Shown here: piece by piece, positions 1 to 7,414 of the stretch
How the letters are laid out: the number at the start of each line of letters is the position of its first letter
Position numbering within the stretch: position 1 is the first letter of the stretch
Assembly (NCBI GenBank): GCA_036493755.1
Contig: DASXPG010000091.1
Coordinates: 1-25,715 of the forward strand
Source: DASXPG01 sp036493755
Lineage (GTDB): Bacteria > Gemmatimonadota > Gemmatimonadetes > Gemmatimonadales > JACORV01
Direction: 5' to 3'
Length of the DNA: 25,715 bases
The notes under the pieces: model-generated
Databases searched by the model: none
What the model saw: the letters and a program-made list of their open reading frames with translations, nothing else
Told to the model about the DNA's origin: nothing
Program-made: the position numbers and the translations under genes

Positions 1-1238
1 ACGCGGTCAGCCGCGCCCTCGGCCAGCATCCCACGGTCGCAATCGCCGCTACCGCAGCCAGCCGCGCCCGCGCTGACGTCACCGACGCCCGCTCCGCAAC
101 GCTGCCCAGAATCGCGCTGGACGCCTCGGCGACCCAGAACCAGCTCCCCGGCCTGATCTATCCCCTCCACGGCCTGCCGACGCCGATCTCGACCGCCAAT
201 ATCCCGGTCTTCGGGAAGACGCAGTTCCAGGGAAGCGCCTCGCTGAACTGGACCTTCTTCGATTTCGGCGGACGCAGCAGCCGGACCCGCGCCTCCCGCG
301 CCCTCGTCGACGCCGCGGACGCATCGCTCAACACGGCGCAGCAGCGCCTCATCGCCCAGGTCGCCAGCGCGTACCTCAGAGTCCTCACCGCGCGGCTCAC
401 CCTCGCGGCGCAGGACCAGCAGCTCGCCGCGCTGTCGGCGGAGTTCAGCCGCACGCAGGCGATGCTGTCGCAAGGCAAAGTGGCCCGGGTCGAAGTCCTG
501 CGTGCCGACGCCGCCCAGGCCCGCGCCCGGGCGGCCCGAATCGCCACCGCGGCACAGCTCGAGGTCGCCCGGCAGGATCTCTCGTCGCTCACGGCCGTGC
601 CATCGGATTCGCTGATCCCCGTCGCCCTGATCGACACGGCCGTGCCCGATCGCGCCGCGGCAATCGGCCGAGCCAGCCAGACCAGCACCGAAGTCCAGGA
701 AGCCACCCGCCGCGCCGACGCCGCCCGCTGGGGCGCGTCCGCCGCGCGCGCCACCCGCTTCCCCGAATTGCGCACCAGCGCCATCCTCGTCGACCACGGC
801 GCCCCCAGCTATCCGTTCAAGGCCGAGTGGACGGCGCTGGTGGGCATCTCGTACCCGCTCTATACCGGCGGTCAGCGCGCCGCGGCGATCGACCGCGCCG
901 CGGACGACGAACGGGTCGCCGCCGACCAGCTGCGGCTCGCCCAGCTGAACGTGACCCAGAACGTGGACCACGCCCTCGCCTCGGTGATCCAGGCCCACGC
1001 CCAGACCGACGCCCTGGACCGCGCCGCGCTCCAGTCCGACACCGTCGCGCAGATCGAGCTGACCTCGTTAGGCGTCGGCTCCGGCACCCAGATCGACTAC
1101 CTCGACGCCCTCGCGCAGGCCCTGCAAGCCCGCGCCTCACTGATCGAAGCGCGGCACTCCGAAATTGCGGCCCGCATCGAGCTCGCCCGCTCCCTGGGCG
1201 AGCTGTCCCCCGACTGGATCGCGCGAAACCTCCGATGA
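1..1238 (+). CDS. TolC-family outer-membrane efflux channel (5' partial)
   Basis: The reading frame is open from base 3 to the stop at 1236-1238, so the N-terminus and signal peptide lie outside the window. The visible 411 residues carry TolC/OEP hallmarks: an early A-x-HP segment (GQHPTVAIAA), an ATLPRIALDAS segment, a beta-strand stretch SASLNWTFFDFGGR, and long Ala/Gln/Arg-rich amphipathic helices typical of the periplasmic tunnel. The second half repeats the pattern (GISYPLYTGGQR, then helices), as expected of the internally duplicated OEP fold. The product should form the trimeric outer-membrane exit duct for the adaptor and ABC transporter encoded downstream. The stop overlaps the next start as ATGA at 1235-1238, implying translational coupling. 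An ATG at 462 is internal, because homology-like sequence continues upstream of it. Confidence 0.9.
   Translation, partial: AVSRALGQHPTVAIAATAASRARADVTDARSATLPRIALDASATQNQLPGLIYPLHGLPTPISTANIPVFGKTQFQGSASLNWTFFDFGGRSSRTRASRALVDAADASLNTAQQRLIAQVASAYLRVLTARLTLAAQDQQLAALSAEFSRTQAMLSQGKVARVEVLRADAAQARARAARIATAAQLEVARQDLSSLTAVPSDSLIPVALIDTAVPDRAAAIGRASQTSTEVQEATRRADAARWGASAARATRFPELRTSAILVDHGAPSYPFKAEWTALVGISYPLYTGGQRAAAIDRAADDERVAADQLRLAQLNVTQNVDHALASVIQAHAQTDALDRAALQSDTVAQIELTSLGVGSGTQIDYLDALAQALQARASLIEARHSEIAARIELARSLGELSPDWIARNLR
1066..1073 (+). repeat. Dispersed octamer CGTTAGGC (first of 13 copies)
   Basis: Exact copies on the plus strand are at 1066-1073, 1296-1303, 3217-3224 and 4299-4306. 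Copies on the minus strand (GCCTAACG as printed) are at 5943-5950, 15914-15921, 17195-17202, 17597-17604, 18719-18726, 19493-19500, 21488-21495, 23594-23601 and 25357-25364. Every copy reads in the sense of the gene that contains it. Twelve are in the same frame (N-CG TTA GGC, encoding Ser/Pro/Thr/Ala-Leu-Gly). The copy at 15914-15921 is in another frame, with its TAG serving as the DUF3052 stop codon. A one-base variant (GGTTAGGC) forms the overlapping stops at 5727-5730. Function unknown. Confidence 0.85.
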
Positions 1239-2185
1239 CACGATACACATGGTTGCTGGCGCTGACTCTACTGGCGGCATGTCACCAGTCCGGTCCGTTA
1301 GGCGCTTCGGGAACGGTCGAAGCCACCGAAGCTCAGCTCGGCTTCCAGGCTCCAGGGCGGATCGAGTCGATCCGCGTGAAAGAGGGCGACGCCGTCAAAG
1401 CCGGCGATACCCTCGCCACCCTCGACCGCAGCGAAATGGCGGCTCGACGAGCCCAGGCGGCCGCCCAGCTGTCGGCCGCTCGCGCCGGCCTCGCCGAAAT
1501 GGAGCACGGCTCCCGGCCGGAAGAAAAAGTTCAGGCCGACGCCGCCGCCCGCGCCGCCAACGACCGCCTCGCCGACGCCCAGCGCGACCTCGACCGCACC
1601 CGTCACCTCCTCGATGCCGGCGCCGTCTCGCAGGAGCAATACGACAAGGCGCGGCTCCAGCTCGACGTCCTCCAGAGCCAGAAATCGCAGGCGGAACAGC
1701 AACAGCAGCTGGTGCAGACGGGCCCGCGCCCCGAGCGCATCGACGCCCAGCGCGCCGCCGTGACCCAGGCCGAAGCGCAGATCGCCCAGCTCGACGCCAT
1801 GCTCGCCAACGCCGTGATCCGCGCGCCCTTCAACGGGGTCGTCACGGTGAAAGACCGTGAAATGGGCGAGACGGTGCCCGCCGGCGCACCGGTGGTGACG
1901 ATCATCAACATCTACGATCGCTGGGTCCGGATCTACATCCCCGAAGACCAGCTCGGCGCGATCCACCTCGGCGACCAGGCGTCGATCACCTCGGACACCT
2001 ACAAGACCCGGCACTACGGTGGGCGCGTCTCGTTCATTTCCAGCCAGGCGGAATTCACACCCCGCAACGTGCAGACGAAAGAAGAACGGGTGAAATTGGT
2101 CTACGCCGTGAAGGTGAGCATCACGCAGGATTCCGCCCAGGATCTCAAACCGGGGATCCCGGCCGATGTCGTCCTCGGCCATTGA
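1235..2185 (+). CDS. HlyD-family periplasmic adaptor (membrane fusion) lipoprotein
   Basis: This 316-residue protein would bridge the inner-membrane ABC transporter and the TolC-type channel. The ATG at 1235 overlaps the upstream TGA. It opens a lipoprotein signal peptide with an LLAAC lipobox (Cys17), so the adaptor is probably lipid-anchored. Next come the first half of a lipoyl/barrel-sandwich domain (residues about 25-60, IESIRVKEGDAVKAGDTLAT), a long Ala/Gln/Arg/Glu-rich coiled-coil hairpin (about 60-190), the second lipoyl half (VIRAPFNGVVTV) and a beta-barrel region (about 215-310). The frame is also open upstream of 1235, but that part lies inside the TolC gene and is a shadow. The 3' end overlaps the ATPase gene by 20 bp. 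YbhG/EmrA-like adaptors are the closest family by layout. Confidence 0.92.
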   Translation: MTRYTWLLALTLLAACHQSGPLGASGTVEATEAQLGFQAPGRIESIRVKEGDAVKAGDTLATLDRSEMAARRAQAAAQLSAARAGLAEMEHGSRPEEKVQADAAARAANDRLADAQRDLDRTRHLLDAGAVSQEQYDKARLQLDVLQSQKSQAEQQQQLVQTGPRPERIDAQRAAVTQAEAQIAQLDAMLANAVIRAPFNGVVTVKDREMGETVPAGAPVVTIINIYDRWVRIYIPEDQLGAIHLGDQASITSDTYKTRHYGGRVSFISSQAEFTPRNVQTKEERVKLVYAVKVSITQDSAQDLKPGIPADVVLGH

Positions 2186-3518
2186 GGTCCGCGGCCTCAC
2201 CCGCAAATTCGGCGCCGACGGTCACATCATCGCCGTCGACAACCTCAGCTTCGACGTCCCGCAAGGCACCCTCTTCGGACTGGTAGGCCCCGACGGCGCC
2301 GGCAAGACGACGACGCTGCGCATGCTCGCCGGGGTGATGAAGCCGACCGCGGGTGAAGCCAGGCTCAACGGCACCTTCGCCTACATGAGCCAGCGCTTCG
2401 GCCTCTACACCGACCTCACCATCCGCGAGAATATCGATTTCTACGCCGACCTCTATCATGTGCCGAAAGCCGAACGGCCCGCACGCCTGAAGCGACTCTA
2501 TGAATTCAGCAGCCTCGGTGAGTTCGAGCACCGCCTCGCGGGACAGCTTTCCGGAGGCATGAAACAGAAGCTCGCCCTGTGCTGCGCCCTGATTCACCAT
2601 CCAGACATCATGCTCCTCGATGAGCCGACCTTTGGCGTCGACCCGATTTCGCGCCGCGAGCTCTGGGACATCATCCGTGACAACGTCAACGGCGGCATGA
2701 CGGTCATCGTCACCACCTCGACGCCCGACGAAGCCGACCGTTGCGACAAGGTCCTCTACCTCGGCGCCGAGCCCGTGACATTGCCGCCCTTCGAGCACGA
2801 GGAGCCGCCGGTCGGGAAGCCCGCGATCCAGGTCAAGGACCTCACCCGCAAGTTCGGCGATTTCACCGCCGTCGATCACGTCTCCTTCGAAGTCGCCCAG
2901 GGCGAAATCTTCGGCTTCCTGGGACCCAACGGCGCCGGCAAGACGACCACGATCAAGATGCTGACGGGCCTCCTCGCCCCGACCAGCGGCACCGCCACCA
3001 GTTTCGGCCGGCTGCAGATCGGCTACATGAGCCAGCTCTTCTCGCTCTACGGCGACCTCACCGTCAGCGAGAACATCGAGTTCTTCGGCGGCCTCTACGA
3101 GGTGACCGGCGAGCGCTTCCGGAAGCGCCGCGAGTGGATCCTCCAGATGTCGGGCCTGGAGCACGACGAGAACCGCCCCACCCAGGACCTGCCGCTGGGC
3201 TGGAAGCACCGCCTCGCGTTAGGCACCGCGATGATCCACGAGCCGCCGGTCCTCTTCCTCGACGAGCCGACCTCCGGGGTCGACCCGGTCTCGCGCCGCA
3301 ACTTCTGGGAAATCATCGCCGGGCTCGGCGCCACGGTGCTGGTCACGACGCACCATATGGAAGAGGCCGAGTACTGCCATCGGGTGGCGCTGATGAACCG
3401 GGGGAAACTGATCGCCCTGGACACACCCGCCGCGCTCAAGAAGAGCCTCGGCGTGCCGACCCTCGAAGAAGCGTTCATCAAGCTGGTCGAACAGTCGGGC
3501 GGGCAGGTGCTGGGATGA
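2166..3518 (+). CDS. Fused double-NBD ABC ATPase (YbhF-like)
   Basis: A 450-residue protein with two ABC ATPase domains in one chain, powering the two ABC-2 permeases that follow. NBD1 (about 5-205) has Walker A GPDGAGKT at 41-48, Q-loop Gln76, signature LSGGM at 128-132 and Walker B LLDEP at 150-154. NBD2 (about 220-450) has Walker A GPNGAGKT at 253-260, Walker B LFLDEPTSG and an intact switch His in VTTHH. NBD1 has Ser185 where the switch His is expected (VTTS), and NBD2 has LPLGW in place of LSGG, so one of the two composite ATP sites looks degenerate. Both domains are short between Walker A and the Q-loop, which fits a total well under the roughly 580 residues of E. coli YbhF. The start at 2166 lies inside the adaptor gene; the 3' end overlaps the next gene as ATGA. 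Confidence 0.93.
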   Translation: MSSSAIEVRGLTRKFGADGHIIAVDNLSFDVPQGTLFGLVGPDGAGKTTTLRMLAGVMKPTAGEARLNGTFAYMSQRFGLYTDLTIRENIDFYADLYHVPKAERPARLKRLYEFSSLGEFEHRLAGQLSGGMKQKLALCCALIHHPDIMLLDEPTFGVDPISRRELWDIIRDNVNGGMTVIVTTSTPDEADRCDKVLYLGAEPVTLPPFEHEEPPVGKPAIQVKDLTRKFGDFTAVDHVSFEVAQGEIFGFLGPNGAGKTTTIKMLTGLLAPTSGTATSFGRLQIGYMSQLFSLYGDLTVSENIEFFGGLYEVTGERFRKRREWILQMSGLEHDENRPTQDLPLGWKHRLALGTAMIHEPPVLFLDEPTSGVDPVSRRNFWEIIAGLGATVLVTTHHMEEAEYCHRVALMNRGKLIALDTPAALKKSLGVPTLEEAFIKLVEQSGGQVLG

Positions 3519-4609
3519 TCTCGCTGCCGCGGCTCTGGGCGGTCGCCCGCAAGGAGACGATCCAGCTCAAGCGCGATCCGCGCAGCCTGGCGATGGCATT
3601 CCTCGTGCCGGCGGCGATGATCGTCTTCTTCGGCTACATCATCAGCTTCGACGTGAAGGACATCCGGCTTGCGGTGCTGGACCAGGACCAGAGCCAGCGC
3701 AGCCGCCAGCTGGTCCAGGCCTTCGAGGCCGCGGGCCGATTCCGCGTGACCCAGCGGGTGACCAACAGCGCCGAGATCGCGCCGCTGCTCGACAAGGCCG
3801 TCGTCCGGATCGCCCTGGTCATTCCACCGGGCTTCCAGAAGGACCTCGACGCCGGCCGCCCCGCGCCGGTCCAGGCCATCGTCGACGGTGCCGACGCCAA
3901 CACCGCGTCGGTCTCGATGAACTACGCCACCGCGATCATCGCCGCGCAGAACCAGCTGGCGCTGCCGATCCAGGTCGAGCCCCGGGTCTGGTACAACGAG
4001 GCGCTTGAAAGCGCCAACATGATCGTCCCCGGCCTCGTCGCCGTGATCATGATGATCATCTCGGCCATGCTCACCGCCCTGACCATCGCCCGCGAATGGG
4101 AACGCGGCACGATGGAACAGCTCGCCGCCACGCCGGTCCATCCGGTCGAGGTGATCGGCGGGAAATTGGTGCCCTACCTCGTGATCGGGATGATCGACGT
4201 CACCATCGCCGTCACCCTGGGCCTCACGATATTCGCCGTGCCGCTGCGCGGCAGCGCGCTGCTGCTCCTGGCGATGGCCTTCCTCTTCCTGCTGGGCTCG
4301 TTAGGCCTGGGCATCTTCATCAGCGCGGCGCTGAAATCACAGCTGCTCGCGACCCAGCTGGCGATGCTCGCCACCTATCTGCCCTCGGTGCTGCTCTCGG
4401 GGCTGATGTTCGACATCGCCAGCATGCCGCTGCCGCTGCGGATCATCTCGACCGTCGTGCCGGCGCGGTACTTCGTGGTAGTGCTGCGGGGGGTCTTCCT
4501 CAAGGGCGTGGGCCTCAGCGTGCTGTGGCCCCAGGCCGCGGCGATGGTGGCCTACGCCGTCGTGGGGCTCGGCCTCGCCGTGAACGCCTTCAAGAAGGAG
4601 ATCGCGTGA
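3515..4609 (+). CDS. ABC-2 family permease, first subunit (YbhS/YbhR-like)
   Basis: Inner-membrane permease of 364 residues. The ATG at 3515 overlaps the ATPase stop (ATGA, 3515-3518) and matches the family start: a short cytoplasmic N-terminus with RKE and RDPRS, then the first membrane segment (about 28-48, MAFLVPAAMIVFFGYIISF). A large periplasmic domain follows (about 50-175), then five further hydrophobic segments from about 175 onward, including the ABC-2 core motif REWERGTMEQLAATPV. It pairs with the paralogous downstream permease to form a heterodimeric channel, with the fused ATPase supplying both NBDs. The 3' end overlaps the next start as GTGA. The substrate cannot be read from sequence; efflux of drugs or other hydrophobic compounds is the usual role. 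Confidence 0.92.
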   Translation: MISLPRLWAVARKETIQLKRDPRSLAMAFLVPAAMIVFFGYIISFDVKDIRLAVLDQDQSQRSRQLVQAFEAAGRFRVTQRVTNSAEIAPLLDKAVVRIALVIPPGFQKDLDAGRPAPVQAIVDGADANTASVSMNYATAIIAAQNQLALPIQVEPRVWYNEALESANMIVPGLVAVIMMIISAMLTALTIAREWERGTMEQLAATPVHPVEVIGGKLVPYLVIGMIDVTIAVTLGLTIFAVPLRGSALLLLAMAFLFLLGSLGLGIFISAALKSQLLATQLAMLATYLPSVLLSGLMFDIASMPLPLRIISTVVPARYFVVVLRGVFLKGVGLSVLWPQAAAMVAYAVVGLGLAVNAFKKEIA

Positions 4610-5730
4610 ACGTCGCGCGGCTCTCCAGACTGATCCGGAAGGAATTCCGGCAGATGCTGCGCGATCCGCGCTCGCGGCGGATGCTCTTCGTCTCGCCCAT
4701 CATCCAGCTGCTGATCTTCGGCTACGCCGTGAACACCGACGTCCGCAACAGCTCCACGATGATCGTCGACGGCGACCGCACCGCGACGTCGCGCGCCCTG
4801 ATCCAGACCCTCGGCGCGACCGGATACTTCGACATCCAGACCATCGCCAACACACCCGCCGATCTCACCAGCGCCCTCGACCGCGGCACGGTGCTGATGG
4901 GCGTCGACATCCCCCGCGGATTCGCGGCCGACCTCGCCTCGGGCCGCAGCCCCCACGTGCAGATCCTCGTAGACGGCAGCACCGCGAACACCGCGAACAT
5001 CGCGCTGGGATACGCGACGCAGATCATCACGGCGTGGGGCCTGCAACAGACGGGCAGGCGGGCAGACGGGCAGACGGGCAGTCTACTCGGCGTGGATTTC
5101 AGGGTACGCGCCTGGTACAACCCCGATCTCGAGAGCCGAGCCTACAATGTGCCCGCGGTGATGGGGAATATCGTGATGATGATGGCGCTGCTGCTCACGT
5201 CGCTCGCCATCGTGCGCGAGCGCGAGCTGGGGACGCTCGAGCAGTTGATGGTGAGTCCGCTGACGCCGGGCGAATTGATCATCGGGAAAACGGTCCCCGC
5301 CTCGCTGATCGCACTCGCCGACATGGTGCTGGTCACGGCCGTGTCGCTGCTCTGGTTCAAGATTCCCTTCCAGGGCTCGTTCCTGCTGCTCACCGTCTCG
5401 AGCCTGATCTTCATCCTCACCGGCCTCGGCGTGGGCCTGCTGATCTCGACGATCAGCAATACCCAGCAGGAAGCCTTCATGTCGATGTTCCTCTTCTTCC
5501 TGCCGGCGATGATGCTGTCGGGGATGATGTTCCCGGTCGAGAACATGCCGACATTCCTCCAGCAGCTCACGCTCCTGGATCCCATCCGGCACTACCTCGT
5601 CATCGTGCGGGGCGTCTTCCTGCGCGGCACCGGCTGGGGAATCCTGTGGCCGCAGATGCTGATCCTGCTCGCGATCGGCCTGCTGACGCTGGGCTTCGCC
5701 ACGCTTCGTTTTCACAAGACCACTGCCTAA
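4606..5730 (+). CDS. ABC-2 family permease, second subunit (YbhR/YbhS-like)
   Basis: A 374-residue paralogue of the preceding permease. The start is GTG at 4606, overlapping the upstream TGA (GTGA, 4606-4609); the next residues NVARLSRLIRKEFRQMLRDP match the family N-terminus. Topology is the same: one N-terminal membrane segment (FVSPIIQLLIFGYAV), a periplasmic domain, then five segments with the core motif RERELGTLEQLMVSPL. An insertion in the periplasmic part (residues about 147-159, QQTGRRADGQTGS) is encoded by 8-bp tandem repeats at 5047-5081, just before the conserved AWYNPDLES. Four units currently keep the reading frame intact. The TAA stop shares CTAA at 5727-5730 with the stop of the convergent minus-strand gene. 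Confidence 0.92.
   Translation: MNVARLSRLIRKEFRQMLRDPRSRRMLFVSPIIQLLIFGYAVNTDVRNSSTMIVDGDRTATSRALIQTLGATGYFDIQTIANTPADLTSALDRGTVLMGVDIPRGFAADLASGRSPHVQILVDGSTANTANIALGYATQIITAWGLQQTGRRADGQTGSLLGVDFRVRAWYNPDLESRAYNVPAVMGNIVMMMALLLTSLAIVRERELGTLEQLMVSPLTPGELIIGKTVPASLIALADMVLVTAVSLLWFKIPFQGSFLLLTVSSLIFILTGLGVGLLISTISNTQQEAFMSMFLFFLPAMMLSGMMFPVENMPTFLQQLTLLDPIRHYLVIVRGVFLRGTGWGILWPQMLILLAIGLLTLGFATLRFHKTTA
5047..5081 (+). repeat. 8-bp tandem repeat inside permease gene
   Basis: Four consecutive 8-bp units of CAGACGGG (second unit CAGGCGGG) followed by a partial CAG. The unit length is not a multiple of three, so gain or loss of one copy would shift the frame of the second ABC-2 permease. The repeat encodes a polar insert absent from the paralogous upstream permease. 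Confidence 0.85.
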
Positions 5731-6725
5731 CCGATAACCAGCAGACCGGCCTCTCCGCCGAACCCGTCGGGCAGTCGTGGCACGCCGCGCGGTACGACCG
5801 CTTTGCCGTCGACCGTCAGCGAAAACTTGTGGGCGCCGCTCATCGCGGGCAGGACGATGGTCCAGAGACCGTCGCTGCCTCGGCTCATCGCGACGGGCGT
5901 CCAGTCGTTCCAGTCTCCGGCGATCGACACCTCACGGGCGCTGCCTAACGAGAACGCCACGCGGGTACCCGACGGCGTCCGGCTGATCGCGGGGCGCGGA
6001 ACGCGCGGGACGTAGGTGAGGCGCAGGCCAAGGGCGGCGTAGTTCCCAACCTGGAATCCTTCGGGCGACGTGGGCGTCCGGCCGGCGCCGAACTCGACGC
6101 CCAGGACCGAGCTGGGATGCGCGGCGATTTCTACATGCCACATCCAGTCATTCTCGCCATTGGCATTGAATCGTTCCCCGCTCCCGCCCGACGCGCTTAT
6201 GAGCCCCAGCCTCCGTGCTTCGGCGGAGAGCTCGACATCGGTGTACCGCGCACTTCTGCCTTCGTAGCGCTGTGCCTTCGCCGTCAGTCCGCTGATCGTG
6301 ATCGCGGCGCGGCCAGAGAGCTGCGGAATGAAGGTGCCGCCGGTATCTCGTAGAACTCCGCCCGAGAATGCCAAGCTCGCCAGCACCATGCCGAACCGAC
6401 GCCCCGCGCCGACCGCTTCCTGGAGACGGCCCGTCGCGATGTCGCCGCTGAGCACATTGGCCTCGATTGACCCATCGCTGCCGATCACGCCCAGAAAACC
6501 GGCCGGCCGCGCGTGGCCCTCGCGAGCCGACAACTGCGCCGCCCATACGCCGCCGCTGAATTGCGCCAGGCTTCCTTCAGCGAAGCCCTGGTCCAGTCCA
6601 TGGAGCCAGTCGTACCGGGAAGCGATTTGTGCCGCCGTTGCCGCCGGCGATTGGCCATAGCGAGCATTGACGACGCCGAGCCCGAGCGAGAGCTGGGCGT
6701 GCAGAATCGCGACGGGCACCAGCAT
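5727..6725 (-). CDS. Probable outer-membrane barrel protein with C-terminal CBM48-like domain
   Basis: Last gene of the ECF sigma unit; 332 residues from the first ATG (6725). Residues about 15-235 alternate hydrophobic and polar positions with many Gly/aromatic turns, as in outer-membrane beta-barrels, although no close family was recognised. Residues about 255-332 form a CBM48/AMPK1-type early-set domain (VSIAGDWNDWTPVAM, then HKFSLTVDGKAVVP and DGFGG), paralogous to the domain in the membrane protein two genes upstream. The ATG gives a truncated signal peptide. In frame upstream, codons to 6767 encode TRIQRILPAAAACM, which completes a normal signal sequence beginning with ATA at 6767-6765; that ATA overlaps the upstream gene's TAA. 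The true start may therefore be 6767 with a non-standard codon. The stop (TAG) overlaps the convergent permease stop. Confidence 0.72.
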   Translation of the reverse strand: MLVPVAILHAQLSLGLGVVNARYGQSPAATAAQIASRYDWLHGLDQGFAEGSLAQFSGGVWAAQLSAREGHARPAGFLGVIGSDGSIEANVLSGDIATGRLQEAVGAGRRFGMVLASLAFSGGVLRDTGGTFIPQLSGRAAITISGLTAKAQRYEGRSARYTDVELSAEARRLGLISASGGSGERFNANGENDWMWHVEIAAHPSSVLGVEFGAGRTPTSPEGFQVGNYAALGLRLTYVPRVPRPAISRTPSGTRVAFSLGSAREVSIAGDWNDWTPVAMSRGSDGLWTIVLPAMSGAHKFSLTVDGKAVVPRGVPRLPDGFGGEAGLLVIG

Positions 6726-6763
6726 GCACGCCGCGGCGGCCGGCAGGATGCGTTGGATTCGAG

Positions 6764-7414
6764 TTATGGCACTCTCACCGGCGGGACCACCGGCCTGGCC
6801 GTGACACCGGTGCGGCCGGTCACCGTTCCGGCCGCGCTGATGCCGTCGAGAAGTTGGCGCCCCACCTCGGTCGTGGAGGTCCCGCGCACCTGGAGCGCGC
6901 GTGCGGCGGCCGGCAGATCGAGCACCTGCGCCAGCGTCCGGCCGTGCGCGAACGACGACGTCACCAGCTGCGCCGACGTCCGCGGATCGATCCCCTGCAC
7001 CACCAGCGCCGCCGCGACGGAGAGGCCCGATGCCGCCGATTCATCGTCAGGCGCCGCGTGGATCATCGCCACCTGGTCGCCGCGGGCGATGCCCTGCGCC
7101 GACGCGTCCGCCGAGCCGGCGATCACGCCACCCGACGCATCGGCCACCCCCCCCGAGCGCAACTCCGCACGCGCGCGCCCCAGCCGTTGCGACAGGTCCC
7201 GCACCGCCGCCTCGATCCGCGACGGCGGCACGTGCTTGTAGAATCCCTCGACCGCCTTGTCCACGATGGCCTGCGCCGGCAGACCCTGGCCGGCGGTCTG
7301 CTGCGCCACCACGGTAACCTGGGCGGCGAGATCGGCGGGAAGGCCGCGCGCCTGTAGCCGGGCGCGCGTCGAGTCGGTTTGCTGAACCATCATCAGTAAA
7401 GCGAGAACGATCAT
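6764..7414 (-). CDS. Secreted protein of unknown function in sigma/CBM48 operon
   Basis: A 216-residue protein that I do not recognise. The ATG at 7414 overlaps the stop of the upstream CBM48 gene (ATGA, 7414-7411), indicating coupling. It starts with a short hydrophobic stretch (MIVLALLMMVQQ) that looks like a signal peptide, so it is probably periplasmic. The rest is Ala/Gln/Arg-rich and predicted helical. An amphipathic repeat-like pattern appears around residues 20-80 (LPADLAAQVTVVAQQ, LPAQAIVDKAVEGFYK), and there is a C-terminal Val/Pro-rich tail after about residue 190. No catalytic motif is visible. Its position between two CBM48-domain proteins suggests it works with them at the envelope, perhaps as a periplasmic linker or modulator; that is inference from context only. 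Confidence 0.7.
   Translation of the reverse strand: MIVLALLMMVQQTDSTRARLQARGLPADLAAQVTVVAQQTAGQGLPAQAIVDKAVEGFYKHVPPSRIEAAVRDLSQRLGRARAELRSGGVADASGGVIAGSADASAQGIARGDQVAMIHAAPDDESAASGLSVAAALVVQGIDPRTSAQLVTSSFAHGRTLAQVLDLPAAARALQVRGTSTTEVGRQLLDGISAAGTVTGRTGVTARPVVPPVRVP

Noticed and set aside
827..1234. Upstream extension of the HlyD adaptor frame inside the TolC gene
   Set aside because: The extension is Arg/Pro-rich shadow sequence; the lipoprotein signal beginning at 1235 marks the true start.
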